From positions 1 through 51,755 of the forward strand of contig NW_027018254.1 in assembly GCF_032854445.1 (NCBI RefSeq): DNA of 51,755 nt, given 5' to 3'. Every line of letters starts with the position of its first letter. Positions within the stretch are counted from its first letter, which is position 1. Below the pieces are notes generated by a model that saw only the letters and a program-made list of their open reading frames with translations, searched no databases and was not told where the DNA came from. Shown here piece by piece: positions 10,514 to 23,257 of the stretch. The position numbers and the translations under genes were made by a program. This stretch comes from Liolophura sinensis. Taxonomy: Eukaryota > Mollusca > Polyplacophora > Chitonida > Chitonidae.

Positions 10514-11460
10514 GCATAACAGGCCCTGTTATATATGTACAGCGCGGACCTGGCCGAAAGCACCTTGTTCAATGCTCTGTTTATTTAACTGGATGTTCAT
10601 TGGCTGTTAATTCTGTGTCTAAGAATAGTTGAATCCACCTGGCACGTATATAAGCCGTGTTTTCTGTGCAGAGAGGAGGTATTTTTGCTGCATCCACTGG
10701 GAGCCAAGAGAGTGTGCGACGCTCTCGTATCGAGTCCATTATATTTATATGAACTGGTGATGCCAGTTTCATTTGGGAGGACAGATTTTTATGCCGGCAC
10801 CGTTTGTGTACCACAGTAGTACTGATGTTTGGTTTATGTGAATTTCTGCGGAAGTCACGTTTATTGGTGTTCGGATCTTGATTATGATTATACAGTGTGG
10901 ACTGTGTAATTTGTTTAACACGCTGACCTCACCTGACCGACAAGGTCGTCAAGGACTCTAAACTGAAGTTTTCAGTTTTGCAAAGGACGTTCGTTCTGCC
11001 ACAAGGTGACATTACTCTACGTCTCTGAACGGCTCGTTTGTGAGCTTCTGCGGGAGCTGTGACTGATCTGAAGTGGATTATACCTCCATGCCTGTATTTA
11101 CCCTGTGTTGTGCTCTGCGGGTGTGACGTCATTCAAAGGCTTGACTGTTCCAGTTCTGTGTAACCTGTGTACTGTGTTCGTGTTCGCTAACCTGGCGAAG
11201 TACCTGTCTAGGACAATTTGTGACTTGTGTGAATTGTGTGTTTATCCCATGGTCTTTACGTTGGATTTCCTGGAATACATTCCTTGGGATGCAAAGGTGA
11301 ACTGGAAACTTGTAAAGACCGGTAATACTGATGTGTATGTTGTTGTTGTTGTTGAACTGTCTGTAAAACTGTACGTCTCATTTTATATATAAAGCATTGT
11401 TTACATTGTAATATTGAGTCACTGAGTCTGTTTTCTGTTGCTGTTTTCAATACCGTAACA
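10514..11460 (+). repeat. 3' LTR of copy 1, right piece
   Basis: 947 bases collinear with 47238-48184. It includes a TATATAAG box at 10647-10654 and ends ATACCGTAACA. A few substitutions separate it from the intact LTR (for example GACTGATCTGAAG against GACTGTTTTAAAG near 11060). Confidence 0.9.
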
Positions 11461-13930
11461 CAAGGCACCGAGCGTTTGTATACTTTCCCAACATAGTGAG
11501 GCATGCACCGAACGTCATGTAGCTGTAACAATTACAATACCTTTACAGATAGAACAAGATTGAAGTGACAGGTAATCCATATATTTTACGTATCCCCTCA
11601 TCTTAAAGTTAGAAGATTCTCCCTGATCTTCTAACTCTAAAAAAAAAATACAGAATTTAGCGGGGCCGTGAAGGAGTTGCCTGGAATGAGAAGGTGGCCA
11701 TCCTACCCAGACCATAAGCAGAGGTCGGCGTGCACCAACCGACACTGTACTGTCCAAAAGTACGGGAAAAGGGCTACGCATTAAACATAGATCACGCGCT
11801 GCCAAAACTATCAGCAGGCGTAGGAGGATCTGCGGACACTGGCGTGTACCCAACGACAGTGGCATCAGTAACAGGACTGTTGGAGCACACATAGGTAATA
11901 CAACACAGCCAACAGCGGGCATAGCAATAAGTTGAAAAACAATGTGCAAGAACGACAACCACGGCAAGCAGTGACAGGCTGTGTAGCGGATCCCTCTGGC
12001 CCGTCTGTGATAGGTTAGAGTGGGACATAAGTCACTTTGGCCAGGGCAGACCATGAAACCTGCTGTAACCGCTTGACTATTTCACACCCACTTAGCACTC
12101 TGGGAATCGCCCACGAGGGTATCCTGAGTCTTGCCGAGTTGAAATTATACTGATGAACAAAAGCGAGGACTCCGCGAATCTCCCACCCGTGGCCAGAGAG
12201 CGTACAATTCCCGGGATTAAGTAAATACACACCCGCCTTCACACACCGTAAGACTGTAGGTTATTTAGCGCACTGCTCAGCAATAACTTCCCAAAAGTCT
12301 GCAAAATGAATTCCCCAGTCGGGAGTTCCGTGAACTGCGAGGACGTATCGTTAGTCTGAGACACTTTAACCATACATGCCAGATTGAACGAGTTACGTCG
12401 AACACTTGTGACGCTTGGGATATGAACGGGACTAAGTTACCTTCCCGTAGCACACTCGTGGAGAATGTCCAGAGCAGCGGCTGGGGACGAAATACCACAG
12501 AGATCTAGTATTCATCCCTATACATTACACCGTGGATGTAATGGTGACAAAATGGCCTGGGGACGGTATGGGTGTAGGCCACAACCACAACCCAGTCCAG
12601 ATAGGCACCATCGTCAACCAGTGGCAGGTTGGCCACGTATTTTAGCAGCTCGCCGTTTCACAATGGACACACCTGCACGTTTCCCCTGATACGGAGAGAT
12701 CAGCAAAAAGCGAAAGCAAATGAGCTGGGGGAAACAAGTCCTAGGACAGATAACCGAGCTCAAGCGAGGGCTTGCAAATCGCGAACCTTGACCGCATCCG
12801 CCATAGCCTTCTAAATAACGACGTCTGATTCCGTTGGAAGCTCGCCACTGTAAACTTTGCCGGGTAATAGGCGGCCGGCCAAAGGGAAAAGACGCTTTCA
12901 ACTACACAGTAAAGCGTACTTCTTTCTCCTATGTAACCACATTCACTCTCGTGTTCTAAGCCGTGCTTCGCAGTCCACGCCTTACTTCGGGGACTTCCCT
13001 GCTTACATCTATCCCGTCTGCTATGACAGCAATTTTGCAATGTTTCCGATGCCTTTTAAAGACACTGATATCTGAAATGAAAAGAACTTGTAACATGTAG
13101 GTAGTAAACAGATTCTTTTTTATTTTGTTTTTCCCCATTATTACTTATCTGTGGTCGTTTTGAGTGACATTTCAGGGCTTAATGATTTACAACATATACC
13201 ATTCATCCTCGTCAATCTCGACAGACCTTTTCTATATATGATCATGTGACCTCAGTGCCCTTGCCACACCCATGGCCCTTCTTAGGATATCAGACAACGC
13301 ATTTGCGTCGTCTCTCCCGCTACGGACTTTCTTTACCAAGGTCGTTTTGTTATCCTTAATTTAACCTTTTGAAATATTTCATTATTAGTGAAAGGATTTT
13401 TTCTTTGGTATGACTGCACGCGTCTCATTTCTTTAGCATCAAGTAACTATATCAATAAACTTCATTTGTTGTTTTTCTCGGACAGGCAATCTTTGTGTTT
13501 CCCCGCCAAGATTGAGCGTTGGAGACGACTTGCCATCCAAAAATGTGGCATATTAGGTGAGCTTCGTGTTCGAACTCTTATGGCGTTAAAGGTAAATACA
13601 GACCTGCTGTATCATGTGACTTGTTAAACAATCTTTTTTTTACATTAATTTACCGATCACTTCACTCTTCGTGTTTCAGAGACACAAATGACACATCTTT
13701 CCCCTAGAAACTTCTCAAATACACACACGTTCAGCTCTTAAATTTCTCCGTCGGATGTCCACTCTGAATAAGTTTTGGTGCATCTTTTTTCAGCTGCCCA
13801 TGTTATAGTAAATGTGATCCTGCCACACTTACTTAACTCTTTTAACAGGTGACATGATACTGTAAGACTTTCTACCTTTAACCATTAAGGAGTTCGAACT
13901 CTAAACACCCTATTGTCCGCCACAAAAGAA
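11461..13930. other. Unassigned stretch downstream of copy 1
   Basis: No recognisable gene. A 179-codon minus-strand frame (11515-12054) and several shorter ones have biased composition and no motif I know. A possible short exon at 13486-13556 has a pyrimidine-rich acceptor (TTTTTCTCGGACAG) and a GTGAGC donor, but nothing links it to a gene. Confidence 0.3.
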
Positions 13931-13934
13931 AAAG

Positions 13935-13971
13935 CTCAAAAGTTTTGAGTCCGTGAGTTCTACTCACGGAC
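13935..13971. repeat. Two tandem perfect hairpins
   Basis: CTCAAAA-G-TTTTGAG at 13935-13949 is a perfect 7-bp palindrome. It overlaps by one base GTCCGTGAG-TTCTA-CTCACGGAC at 13949-13971, a perfect 9-bp stem with a 5-base loop. No flanking gene explains it. Confidence 0.55.
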
Positions 13972-14029
13972 CCCTTGTTTCGTCCAACCGGACTAGTAGT
14001 ATCATCATATATCTGTCGAGTACATACAC

Positions 14030-15230
14030 GATGTCGATCGAGCGATGGAGCTATGGGCGAAAGAGCGATGAAGATGAAGACATGAGGCGATAGCTACCAT
14101 GGGACGATTAGGCAATGAAGCGATGACGACTGAGCGATAGCGTTGGAGCGATGGCAGCGGAGCAATGGCGACTGGGCGGAGGTTGTATGATGATGGCGAT
14201 GTCAACTGGCGGTGGAGATGAGGATGAAGAATGAATGAATGAATGATTATGGCTTAACGCCACACCGGCAATATCTCAGCCATATCGTGGCTATGGAAAT
14301 GGCGATGACGATAAGATGGAGATGGCTATGGTGATACAGCAGCAGGTGACTTCCGCTTAGCGGGCTCTCGTTGACATTCGTCATAAAATTATAACATTCG
14401 AGTTCACAGTTTGAAATTCTCGACAAAGCGTTAAGTGGTGCTAAGAGTTTTGTTTGTGTGCGTTCTGTCTGGTAATAGCCTACTGGAAAGGAAATGGGGA
14501 GACCTCCAAGTAACAAAAGTAGGAGAAGGACCAAAATATCTCTGATTAAAATGAGATGGTGAGGTAGATGAAATAAATCTCATGTGCAACAAATTTGGCA
14601 TTGAAAATTCCTATGTCCTTGAATTGTCTGAAACGAGTTTCCCAGGCCTATTATTGATATTGCTATGAACTACTTCCATGTACTTTACATACGATGAAAA
14701 TTTACACAACATGCTGCCACCTGCTGTTGCCGTGTTAATTAATTGAACTGCAACACGGGCTTTCATAAATGTATCATGTAACAACACAAAAATCAACTTC
14801 TTTTGACAAATAATGTGTTTGGCGTTTTGATGGAATTTTGTTATCTTTACTTAACAGTGCATATTTGCCGTAACCATTTCCCCTCACACATCATCGCTCA
14901 ACCGCCATTGACGTTAACGTCATCGACATCGACATATATTTGGCATCGTCATCGAAATCTCCATTTCCATCGTCATCGCCATTTCTATGGCAATCTTTTT
15001 AACCGTCTTATCTCCATTGTCATCATTAGATGACAATCGTCATCACCATCCGATCATCGCTCAGTTGCTATCGCAATATTGCTATCGTCATTGCTTCGTC
15101 GCCATGGGAGTCGTTTTATCGCCAAATCACCATAGTTTAACAGCTTTTGTCAATGCTTTACTCTTTAATCACCATCGCTTAATCCTCATTGCTACTTCCA
15201 GGCTTCGTTAAATCGTTCCATCGTTATCGT
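14030..15230. repeat. Imperfect foldback of GCGATG-rich sequence
   Basis: The left arm (about 14030-14330) is dense in GCGATG, GATGACGA and ATGGCGA. The right arm (about 14890-15230) is dense in CATCGC, TCGTCATC and TCGCCAT. Stretches such as GCTATGGAAATGGCGATGAC (from 14289) find their reverse complement near 14960-14985. The arms are separated by about 560 bases of ordinary sequence. At 14240-14290, TGGCTTAACGCCACACCGGC followed by AATATCTCAGCCATATCG resembles a SINE fragment. Confidence 0.5.
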
Positions 15231-16170
15231 GTACATAGGTAACAGATGGCTCTTTTATGCTAGTTTGAGTATTATCCCCCGTCAATTCTGCAGATGGAGT
15301 GAAATGGTTGTTTAAAGTCTTTGACCCCTTAACAAATGAAAATAACATGTTAACTCGCAGAATGATTAAATTTCATGGATCATGTGCCTGAAATTCAGCA
15401 GGTTGTCGGTCCTGTAGGGGTTGAGTGCAGGCGACGACATCGCTTGAGACGACGGGTGTATTCCAACCAAGGCCCGAGTCTTTTTAAGGTTTTCTGAAGC
15501 CGATCAGAAACCGACTGGGCCACATACTGGTTAAAGAACTTGAGTTAATGAAAAACTTAATACAGAAACCAAGAATCATTATAAGCTTAACGGGTTTTAC
15601 TCACGATATAAGCACACAACAAAGCATATATTAAGCAAATAGCCTCAATAACCATGCGAAAGTTTTTCTCATCAAACAAACACAGTTTTTCATGTGAGCG
15701 GTTTGATGAGCGGTTTCCTCCGTCATCAAAAGAATATAGTCTAAATCGGGTTTTAAACTCGCATCATACAACATAACACAATAATGAGTGAGGTATGTAT
15801 GTCAGATTACATACATGTAGATCTAATGTATAAGTATAACTAGAGACTTTATGGCCAAATTAACGTATAAGGATTAAAAACAAAATTATGTGGGTCCGTG
15901 GCTGACATAAAATACATGCTAACATAGGATGGATATATGTACTCGCACACAGACATGTGGGTAAGATTTCAAAATTACAAAACTGGTTATGTGTATATAA
16001 CATTTGCCAATGTGATATAAAACCACCATCCCTCTGTAACATGGTCGAAATATAAAAATCAACATTGTAAGGGGGTTTTATGTAGCAAGTAGGTGAGATA
16101 AACATGCGAAAGTCTTCTTCTCATTAAACATAATTCGGCATGGGAAAAGTTTCCTCCATTATCAAATGAT
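15231..16170. other. Stretch without recognised genes
   Basis: AT-rich sequence. CATGCGAAAGTTTTTCTCATCAAAC (near 15653) and a related CATGCGAAAGTCTTCTTCTCATTAAAC (near 16104) form a loose direct repeat about 450 bases apart, each followed by GGTTTCCTCC- or GTTTCCTCC-type sequence and ATCAAA. Otherwise nothing is seen. Confidence 0.35.
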
Positions 16171-16177
16171 CATAACT

Positions 16178-16644
16178 CACCGGGATTGTAATAAAGGTAT
16201 AAAGTCCTCGAAGTTTATTTCTGATGTTTGTGTAGGCTCTTCTATTTTTGCAGGTTCGTCTTCCATTGCCCCTTCATTGGCGTCTTCATCCTCCTTCACT
16301 AGTGCTTTCTGCATAGCATCCAAAACGGCGCTGTCCACTTCTTAGCACGAGATGTACCCATCCGAGACAACAGGGCGAGTGTATATTTGGCCGTACCTCC
16401 GCAACAGAAGGTAGTTGAGGTGTCCGTCTCTGAAATAGAGGAGATATCCGAAAGCAGGATGAAAGCCCTTCAGGGGGTTGCGCAAATGACGATTTCGCTC
16501 TGCAGCCAGATGAGGTGCGTGTGAATTTTGTATCGGCACCTTACTGTCACGCCGTTCTTTGTGTCCTTTGCGGGAAGGCTGTGGCGAATGCATACCGAAA
16601 TTGGCTGAAGCGCATACCCATCGGCCTTTTCTCCTGTGTGGCAT
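16178..16644 (-). pseudogene. Unrecognised reading frame with one stop, acidic C-terminus
   Basis: From ATG at 16644 the minus strand is open for 100 codons. It is rich in Arg and His and contains AFGYLLYFRDGHLNYLLLRR and RPVVSDGYISC. It meets a single TAA and then stays open in the same frame for about 56 more codons of a strongly acidic tail (KEDEDANEGAMEDEP). That tail ends at LLQS-R next to a GGTGAGT that could be a splice donor. Basic body plus acidic tail in one frame looks more like a decayed coding sequence than chance. I do not recognise a family. The C-terminal part could instead be an exon. Confidence 0.3.
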
Positions 16645-16900
16645 GCCAAAGGCAAACTACGACACGTCGCTAAGTAACCCTCGCATTGCACTTATGTGGC
16701 GCTCTTTTGGTTAAGTAACGCAAGAACTGTCGCAGGGGAAAGGTGTCTTGCAAATGGCCGGAAAAACCAGCTCGTAAAATGAGCCATCTTTATGCAAATG
16801 GCTCGCACATCTCTCGTACCGTGTAGATATCTAGCAGTATGGTCCCGGTTGGAGCTGGGTAACCGCCTAACAGGTTTGTCGCATGTCTTAAATTCACTGC
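16645..16900. other. Short unassigned interval
   Basis: Nothing recognisable between the broken reading frame and the decayed tandem repeat. Confidence 0.3.
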
Positions 16901-17147
16901 TGATGACGAATCCATAGTCTTTTGCTCACGGTGCACTTTAGAAAAAAAGAGACAGTATTCTGCGTCTATATACTACACACAGTGTGCTGGTCAACCAACG
17001 AGAGTAGTCGACTCGGTTCGAGTGGCCTCGCTCTGTTAAAACTGCTGAAGGGGGAATTCATGGCAGGCTCGTGGTATAATAGACTGCGGAGTAGACACGG
17101 CAAACCGAATGCCGTGTCGTGCCGATAAGAAAGGAAGGTCTGGGTGA

Positions 17148-17150
<3 letters not shown>

Positions 17151-17227
<77 letters not shown>

Positions 17228-17249
17228 CCTATATATATATATATATATA
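17151..17249. repeat. (TA)n microsatellite with a GGGCC interruption
   Basis: About 37 TA units, then GGGCC at 17225-17229, then about 10 more TA units. The interruption with its flanks, TATATAGGGCCTATATA, is nearly self-complementary. Confidence 0.95.
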
Positions 17250-20200
17250 CACACCCCCTTGTCATGTCATTTAATAAATAGGGACATCTTCGGAAACAAG
17301 TTGGGGACGGTTTTCTAATATATAATGAAAAAATGTCGGAATACTGCATATATACCAAACACGCACACCCACACGCAGACGTGGAACATTGGTGGCGTAC
17401 ATTACACACAGTTCAATGTATGGGAATAAAACATCAGAGGTTGATTTTACATGATGAAGGCTATACCAGTTCATTTGTTTGTTTTGAATTCTCTTTATAC
17501 GTTAGCATGGCCATAACGCCTGTGTTAAATGCACACGCATATAATATAGCTCGGCCAGCCCGTGTGGTGCTGACAAGAAAACAGGTACTTAACTCTGGCT
17601 GCTCTTATATTTGCATATTTCAAATGTGTCTGTATATATTTATCGAGGTGATGCTATGTCGCATCGATAAGAAAGGCAGATCCGAGTGAGAAAGCCTACA
17701 AGGGGAAATATATACACACGCTTTCGCCATGTAATTTAATACCCAGAATAAACTCCTTACAAAATAGTTTATATTTTTATTTAAAACTGTGCATACACAC
17801 TGGCGTGGCAATATACAATAGTTCCTAAATAACAACTTTAAAAACAAGCCGAGAAAGGCTTTGTTATATTTGATGAAAAAAAATGTCGGAATACACACAC
17901 TTCAATGTACCCAACATACCTTCACTATGTAGCTTAATACCAGATTGGTTTAATGTTTTAAGTTTAGAATACAGAAAGGGCTATCTGTTTGCCTTTGTTC
18001 GTATGTTAATAACACACACTCATATTAGTAATATTTCCGACACAGTTGGCTACGTGTGGCTACGCTATATTAAAACATTTCAATATTATACATAGACCAA
18101 AATTTCTGAATAACATGACCTAACCTGCAAAAGGACTCAGGTTATTTGATGTTTCCCAAATTTTCTTTACACGTTGGTATAAAGCCAGTGTCAGACCTAT
18201 AATTTATATACGGCATCACTCAGGCAAACGAGGGTAGTGATGATAAGAAAACCGGTACTGGATAGTGATATAGTGTAATATGAATCCTGCGCATGTGGCT
18301 TCATGTCAGACATAAACTATCTTATTATACTAATTTTGAAATAAAAGAAAAACGCAGAAAAGGGCTATTTACTTGTTTTTTTTTGGGGGGGGGCATACAC
18401 TAAAACAAACACTCACAATATTTCAAACTCAGTCATTAAACGCGCGTATATATATCTAAACAATTATATATATAGATATGTATATATCATTTATAGAGAA
18501 AACATAGTTGAAACTGAAAAAAGGCTATTCTTTTGTTCTCTCTGTACAGATCCGTAATGTATAGTTTAGCAAGCGTATTGTCTGAGTCAGGCAAACCAGG
18601 ATGAGTCGTGGTGATAAGAAAGGAATGTCCTAGTGTCAAAGCAGTAACACTGGCTGTGCTGTAGCGTAGAAGATGTACACACACACTTTCTTCATACAAT
18701 TTAATACCCAAAGTAAAATGCTTGCAAAACAGAAGAACCAAAAAAGTTTTTAGTTAAATATGTGTGTACAAATAGAAAGAAGGAAAATCAAAAACTGAAT
18801 TTTCTCTACATGTTTATACAGGGCCACACACACATGTTGTAATTCACTTTATATGTGTAAACAGCATGTATTATTGGTTTAGCGCAGCACAAACGTATAC
18901 TTTATTGGGCTGATAAGGAAACAGGCACTTATCTCGGAATGGGTATGTAGTATAGTAACAGGCCTCTGTTCTCTCACCACATAGTTTAATACCAGGCATA
19001 GACTGTCTTATTTATTTTAGCTTTGGAATTTAAAAAAGACATTACAACAATTTTTTTGTTTGTTTTTATTTTTTAGGTATATGTAACACTCATGTACATA
19101 TGAGTGTTTACCTATGCGTATATTTGTGTATAAACAGGTCAAAATTGTGTATAAACCGAAATTCCGAATTTATAATATTTGCAAACAACACCCATTCACA
19201 TACGAATTCTCTTTACCCGTTAGTATAGTCATAAAGACTCTGTTAGATGTACAGGTGTAGCACTTGAGTCGAGCTGGTTTTATACTGTAATATCAGGCCT
19301 GTGCACTTTTTCCATGTACGTTAAGACTAGGCATGGATAATCTTATTTAGTTTCCGTTTGTAATACCAAAAAGCAGTAAGAAAGGGCTGTTTGTTTTTTT
19401 TTTCTGATCTTTTAAATAATCACTCATGTACATGTGAGTAATGTATTAAGCTCACACTAGGTATGTTTATATTGGGACAGTCCAGCTTTTTATAGAAACC
19501 CGAAATTCCTAAATAGGATGTTTGAAACTGCAGGGATTGTTTTGTCTCTTAAGGAAAGTGGCACTTACCTCGAGCTGGATTTCATACTATAGTAATAGGC
19601 CTGGGGCTTAATACTGGGCATAAACTATCTTATTTTAAATCTGAAATACAAAAATGAAAAAAAAAGAATATCTTTGTTTTTTATTTCATCCTACAGAGGC
19701 GAGTGTCCCTGAATTAACATATAGAGCGAATTATAAACAAACAGCCATTTTTACAGGCTTACATTACAGCAACAGGCCCGCGTACTTTCGCCAGGTAGCT
19801 TAACACCGGGCATAAAATAGCCTCGAGCACATACGAACAGATTATTTGTTTCCTTCGTTTCGTTTATTTGTAAACACTCATTTGTACACGAGTAATATTT
19901 CAAAGTCAGACCGCTCGTGGTTATATTAAAACAGTGCTGTATTATATGTAAATCGGAATGTCTAAGCGACGTGTTTGAAAACACAATGAGAAAAGACTTT
20001 GTTATTCTGGTTCACTCAGTATAGCCATAAAGTCTGTGTCAAATGTACATGTGTGTGTCTCAGCCCGGCAAACCGGATACAGTGTCGAGCAGATAAGAAT
20101 TCACTCGACTCTGGCTGGGGGTTACGCTGCAGTAAACAAGTCCGTGCGTTTCTTTTGTGTAGTTTAATACCAGACAGAAAACGTCTCATTTATTAAAATT

Positions 20201-21696
20201 TTGAATGCAAAATAGGACGTAAGAAAAAAAACCCATGTGCTTTTTTTGTTTTTTTTTGTTTTGCGCTTTGTGTATAAGTCAACACTCATTGGCATACGAG
20301 TTTGATACCGGCAGAAAAACGTATTGTCGCTTAAATTTGGGATACAAAGTAGGACGTGTTAAAAGAATGTTTCTTTCACTTATGTGAACGCTTGTTTGCA
20401 TATGAGCAATATTTCAAAGCGAGACCATAGCTACATGAATTTACATCCAGACAGTTCAACGTGTTACACATATATCTCCCACCATTCTTTTAGAAGGAAA
20501 AAACACAACTGAAAATGCGAAAAGAAAGAATTATTTGGGTTTTTTTTAATTCTCTCAAGATAGCCACAAAGGCTGTGTTAGATGTACATGGGTGTGTCAC
20601 AAGGTGTTACATCAGCCCAGCAAAACGGACACAACGTCAGCTGATGTACATGTGTGTGTTGTAACACATATACTCGGCTCTGGCCCGGCAAACTGGATGT
20701 CGCGTTGAACTCATAAGGAAGCACTTGTCGCTGGCTGGGGTTATAGTATAGTAAACAGCACAGTATACTTTCTCTGTGTAGCTTAATACCGGGTAGAAAT
20801 TGTGTTATTCTTTTAATTCGGAATGGAAAATAAGACATAAAAAAGACTATTTGTTTTTATGTATATGCAAGTGTATACTATCTACTATTCTTTCGTAAGA
20901 AAAACACAATTGCAAAAGGGATAGACCTCAACTACTCGTGTTTATATTGAAACAGTTTAACATTACATGTACATGGAAATGTCTAAGTAACGTGTTTGAA
21001 AATGCAAAAAGAAAGGACTCTCTTTTTTTCACCATTTGCTCTTTCTGGCTTGGGTTATACTACATTAAACGAGTCTGTAAGTTTTTTTCTGTGTGGTTTA
21101 ATATCAGACAGAAACTGTATTATTATTTTTTTTTTAATTGGGAATGCAAAATATGAAAACACTATTTGCTTTCTTTTCATTTCACGTTTGTGTAAACACC
21201 CATTTATATCCAGACAGCTCAATATGTTATACATATCCCACCATTCCTTCTAAAGGAAAAACACAAAAATGCGAAAAGACATTTCTTTGTTTTGAATTCT
21301 TTTTATCTGGCCATAAAGACCGTGATGGGTGCACACCGGCTTGTCACAAAGTGTTACATCAGCGAAGCAAAACGGACAGACATAAGTTATTTCTGTTTAT
21401 ATTAAAATGGTCAGTTATATATATATAAATCGAAATTTCTAAGTAACGCATTTGAAAATGCGACAAAAAGAAAGGACTTTATTTAAAACTATTTGCTCGT
21501 TATTTAGCCACAAAGCCCGTTTTAAATGTACATATATGTATTATAAGGTATATGCCTGACCTCAGCCTTACAAACCGGATACTGTCTCGAGCCTGGCTGG
21601 CGTTACACTATAGTAAACATTGCCGTATACTTTCTCTGTGTAGCTTAATACCGGGCAGAAATTGTGTTATTGTTTTGAATTCGGAATGGCAAATGA

Positions 21697-21698
<2 letters not shown>

Positions 21699-21786
<88 letters not shown>

Positions 21787-21792
21787 ATATAA
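21699..21792. repeat. (AT)n microsatellite with ATAGAT variants at its right end
   Basis: About 35 AT units followed by GATATA-type units up to 21792, inside the decayed repeat region. Confidence 0.95.
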
Positions 21793-21960
21793 TCTACCAT
21801 TTTTTCGTAAGAAAAAACACAGTTGAAAATGCAAAAAGAAATATTTCTTTCAATTCTCTCAAAAAGTCTGTGCTAGATGCATGGCTGTGCCGTAAGGTGT
21901 TACATCAGCTCGGACAGACATCATCTGTTTGTGTTTATATTGAAACAGCTCACACCTATG

Positions 21961-23257
21961 CACCCACATTTCCACAATATATATCCTTTTGCCTCACATA
22001 CTGACTGGATATTGAATTCATTTCACTTCATACGGTTTTGAAGTTGTTAAACAGCTTGTAAAACGAAGTTGACCTATCTAACGTATATATCTGTATTTAT
22101 ATATAAAGGGGAGGTCACTCGTACATATATGTATTTGTGCTATACATAACTTTATGATTTAGATGCGGTCAAGTTCCATAGCTGGCGTTTTGATGGTGGG
22201 AAAGGCAGTACACAGTGCATGGTTTCACTCTCCATGTTGCAGTGTTTTAAGTTGGGGAGATTTCAGTTAGTAGAAGACGCTCATTTTAAATATGGTTTTG
22301 TTTCTTTCCGTTATTTTACCTGAAATTTGTTTCACAAAATATTACCCAGAATTCACATCGTCAAGCAATATCCTCATTGTTTTTATATCAAATATAACAA
22401 TTTTAAAGCCATTTAAAATTCTGACTTAAGACTAACATCGCTCTGTGATCCCGGGGCCATCTGATAATGCTCAGTGAAACGTTGATCTCAGATCTGGTTT
22501 CATTCTTTTGAGCTTAGCGTTCGGAAATGTAGATCAGCGCTCGTATTTACCATGCAGCCTTAGAGCAGGAAAGAGCTCAAATTGTTGCTGATACATTGCT
22601 CTGCAATAAGCAATCTGTGTATATATCTGTGAGATATCACCTGGGCAGAGAAGTTCGAATTTTGACGAAACTCAGTGAAACCACAGGCAAGAAAGATTTC
22701 ATTTGTCAAGCGACATGTCTCTAACAGGAACATTTAAGGCCAAGTTGCTGAAGGTTCAGTGAGTCATTTTATCATTTTAGTTGTTAACTAAAATAATCCT
22801 GTTGTTGTTTGGGCCGATTAAGATAGCTGTGTACCATTTTAGAGGATTACCAAGGCACTTTTTCAGCAGATGTACTCTGAAAACGGAACGTGTAGAACGG
22901 AACTAGACAATTTTACAGTGGGTATTTGGGAATACTTTATTATTGTTATTATTATTATTATTAATATACTGTGTGACTTTAGGTGACATACTACAAAGAA
23001 ATGACGCCTTTCAGTTTCACATTACTGGATAATAAGCTGTTAACAGTCTGAAGCTTTTGGTGTTTCAAAAGCCACATTGATACATACAGAATTTTGTCTA
23101 ACTTTGTGGACTATAATATATGTAAATACTTTATTGCACACAGGAACCCGAGTTGCCTGTAACTTCACGACGTCGTCCCAGCAGTGCTGTGGTGACACGG
23201 CGAGATATGAAGCAAGCACAGTTGTTCGGGCAGTAATTTTCATCCCCTATTGTTCAG
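21961..23257. other. Stretch without recognised genes
   Basis: No coding signal I can support. It contains a short ATT repeat at about 22943-22966. Confidence 0.35.

Larger units (their letters stand above)
1000..11460 (+). mobile_element. Gmr1-like Ty3/gypsy retrotransposon copy 1, 5'-truncated and split by a LINE
   Basis: Homology to the copies at 42.5-51.7 kb starts abruptly near 1000 in the GA-rich part of gag, so the 5' LTR, primer-binding site and gag N-terminus are missing. Gag (from 1020), protease, integrase and RNase H follow to about 4458, then a purine tract and a 3' LTR beginning TGTTATG at 4575. The LTR stops at 4642, resumes at 10514 and ends CCGTAACA at 11460. The two pieces add up to 1015 bp, matching the intact 1016-bp LTR at 47169-48184. 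The break is filled by a LINE. Many frameshifts and stops make this copy dead. Because the left end is missing, no target-site duplication can be tested. Confidence 0.9.
16900..21960. repeat. Ancient, decayed tandem repeat of a few hundred bases per unit
   Basis: Related segments recur throughout. AGCTTAATACCGGGCAGAAA-type words occur near 17741, 17936, 18703, 18984, 19605, 19797, 20165, 20782, 21098 and 21645. GATAAGAAA-type words (near 17125, 17668, 18242, 18622, 18912, 20092) and words like AGCCATAAAGTCTGTGT (near 17507, 19226, 20024, 20563, 21307, 21498) recur with them. Spacing is irregular, roughly 200-450 bases. Sequence between the words has diverged. No long open frame is conserved between units, so it looks like non-coding satellite-like DNA. 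Confidence 0.5.

Noticed and set aside
11515-12054. 179-codon minus-strand frame as a gene
   Set aside because: No motif, no start context or splice signals that stand out. The composition is Leu- and Cys-rich without structure, and another frame is open over the same part.
11700-12700. Decayed Tc1-like transposase
   Set aside because: Scattered Arg-rich and Trp/Pro-rich stretches looked suggestive, but I could not find the DD(E/D) signature or an ordered set of motifs in any frame.
13388-13627. 79-codon frame with possible exon borders
   Set aside because: An acceptor and two possible donors exist, but the exon is short, unrecognised and has no partner exons.
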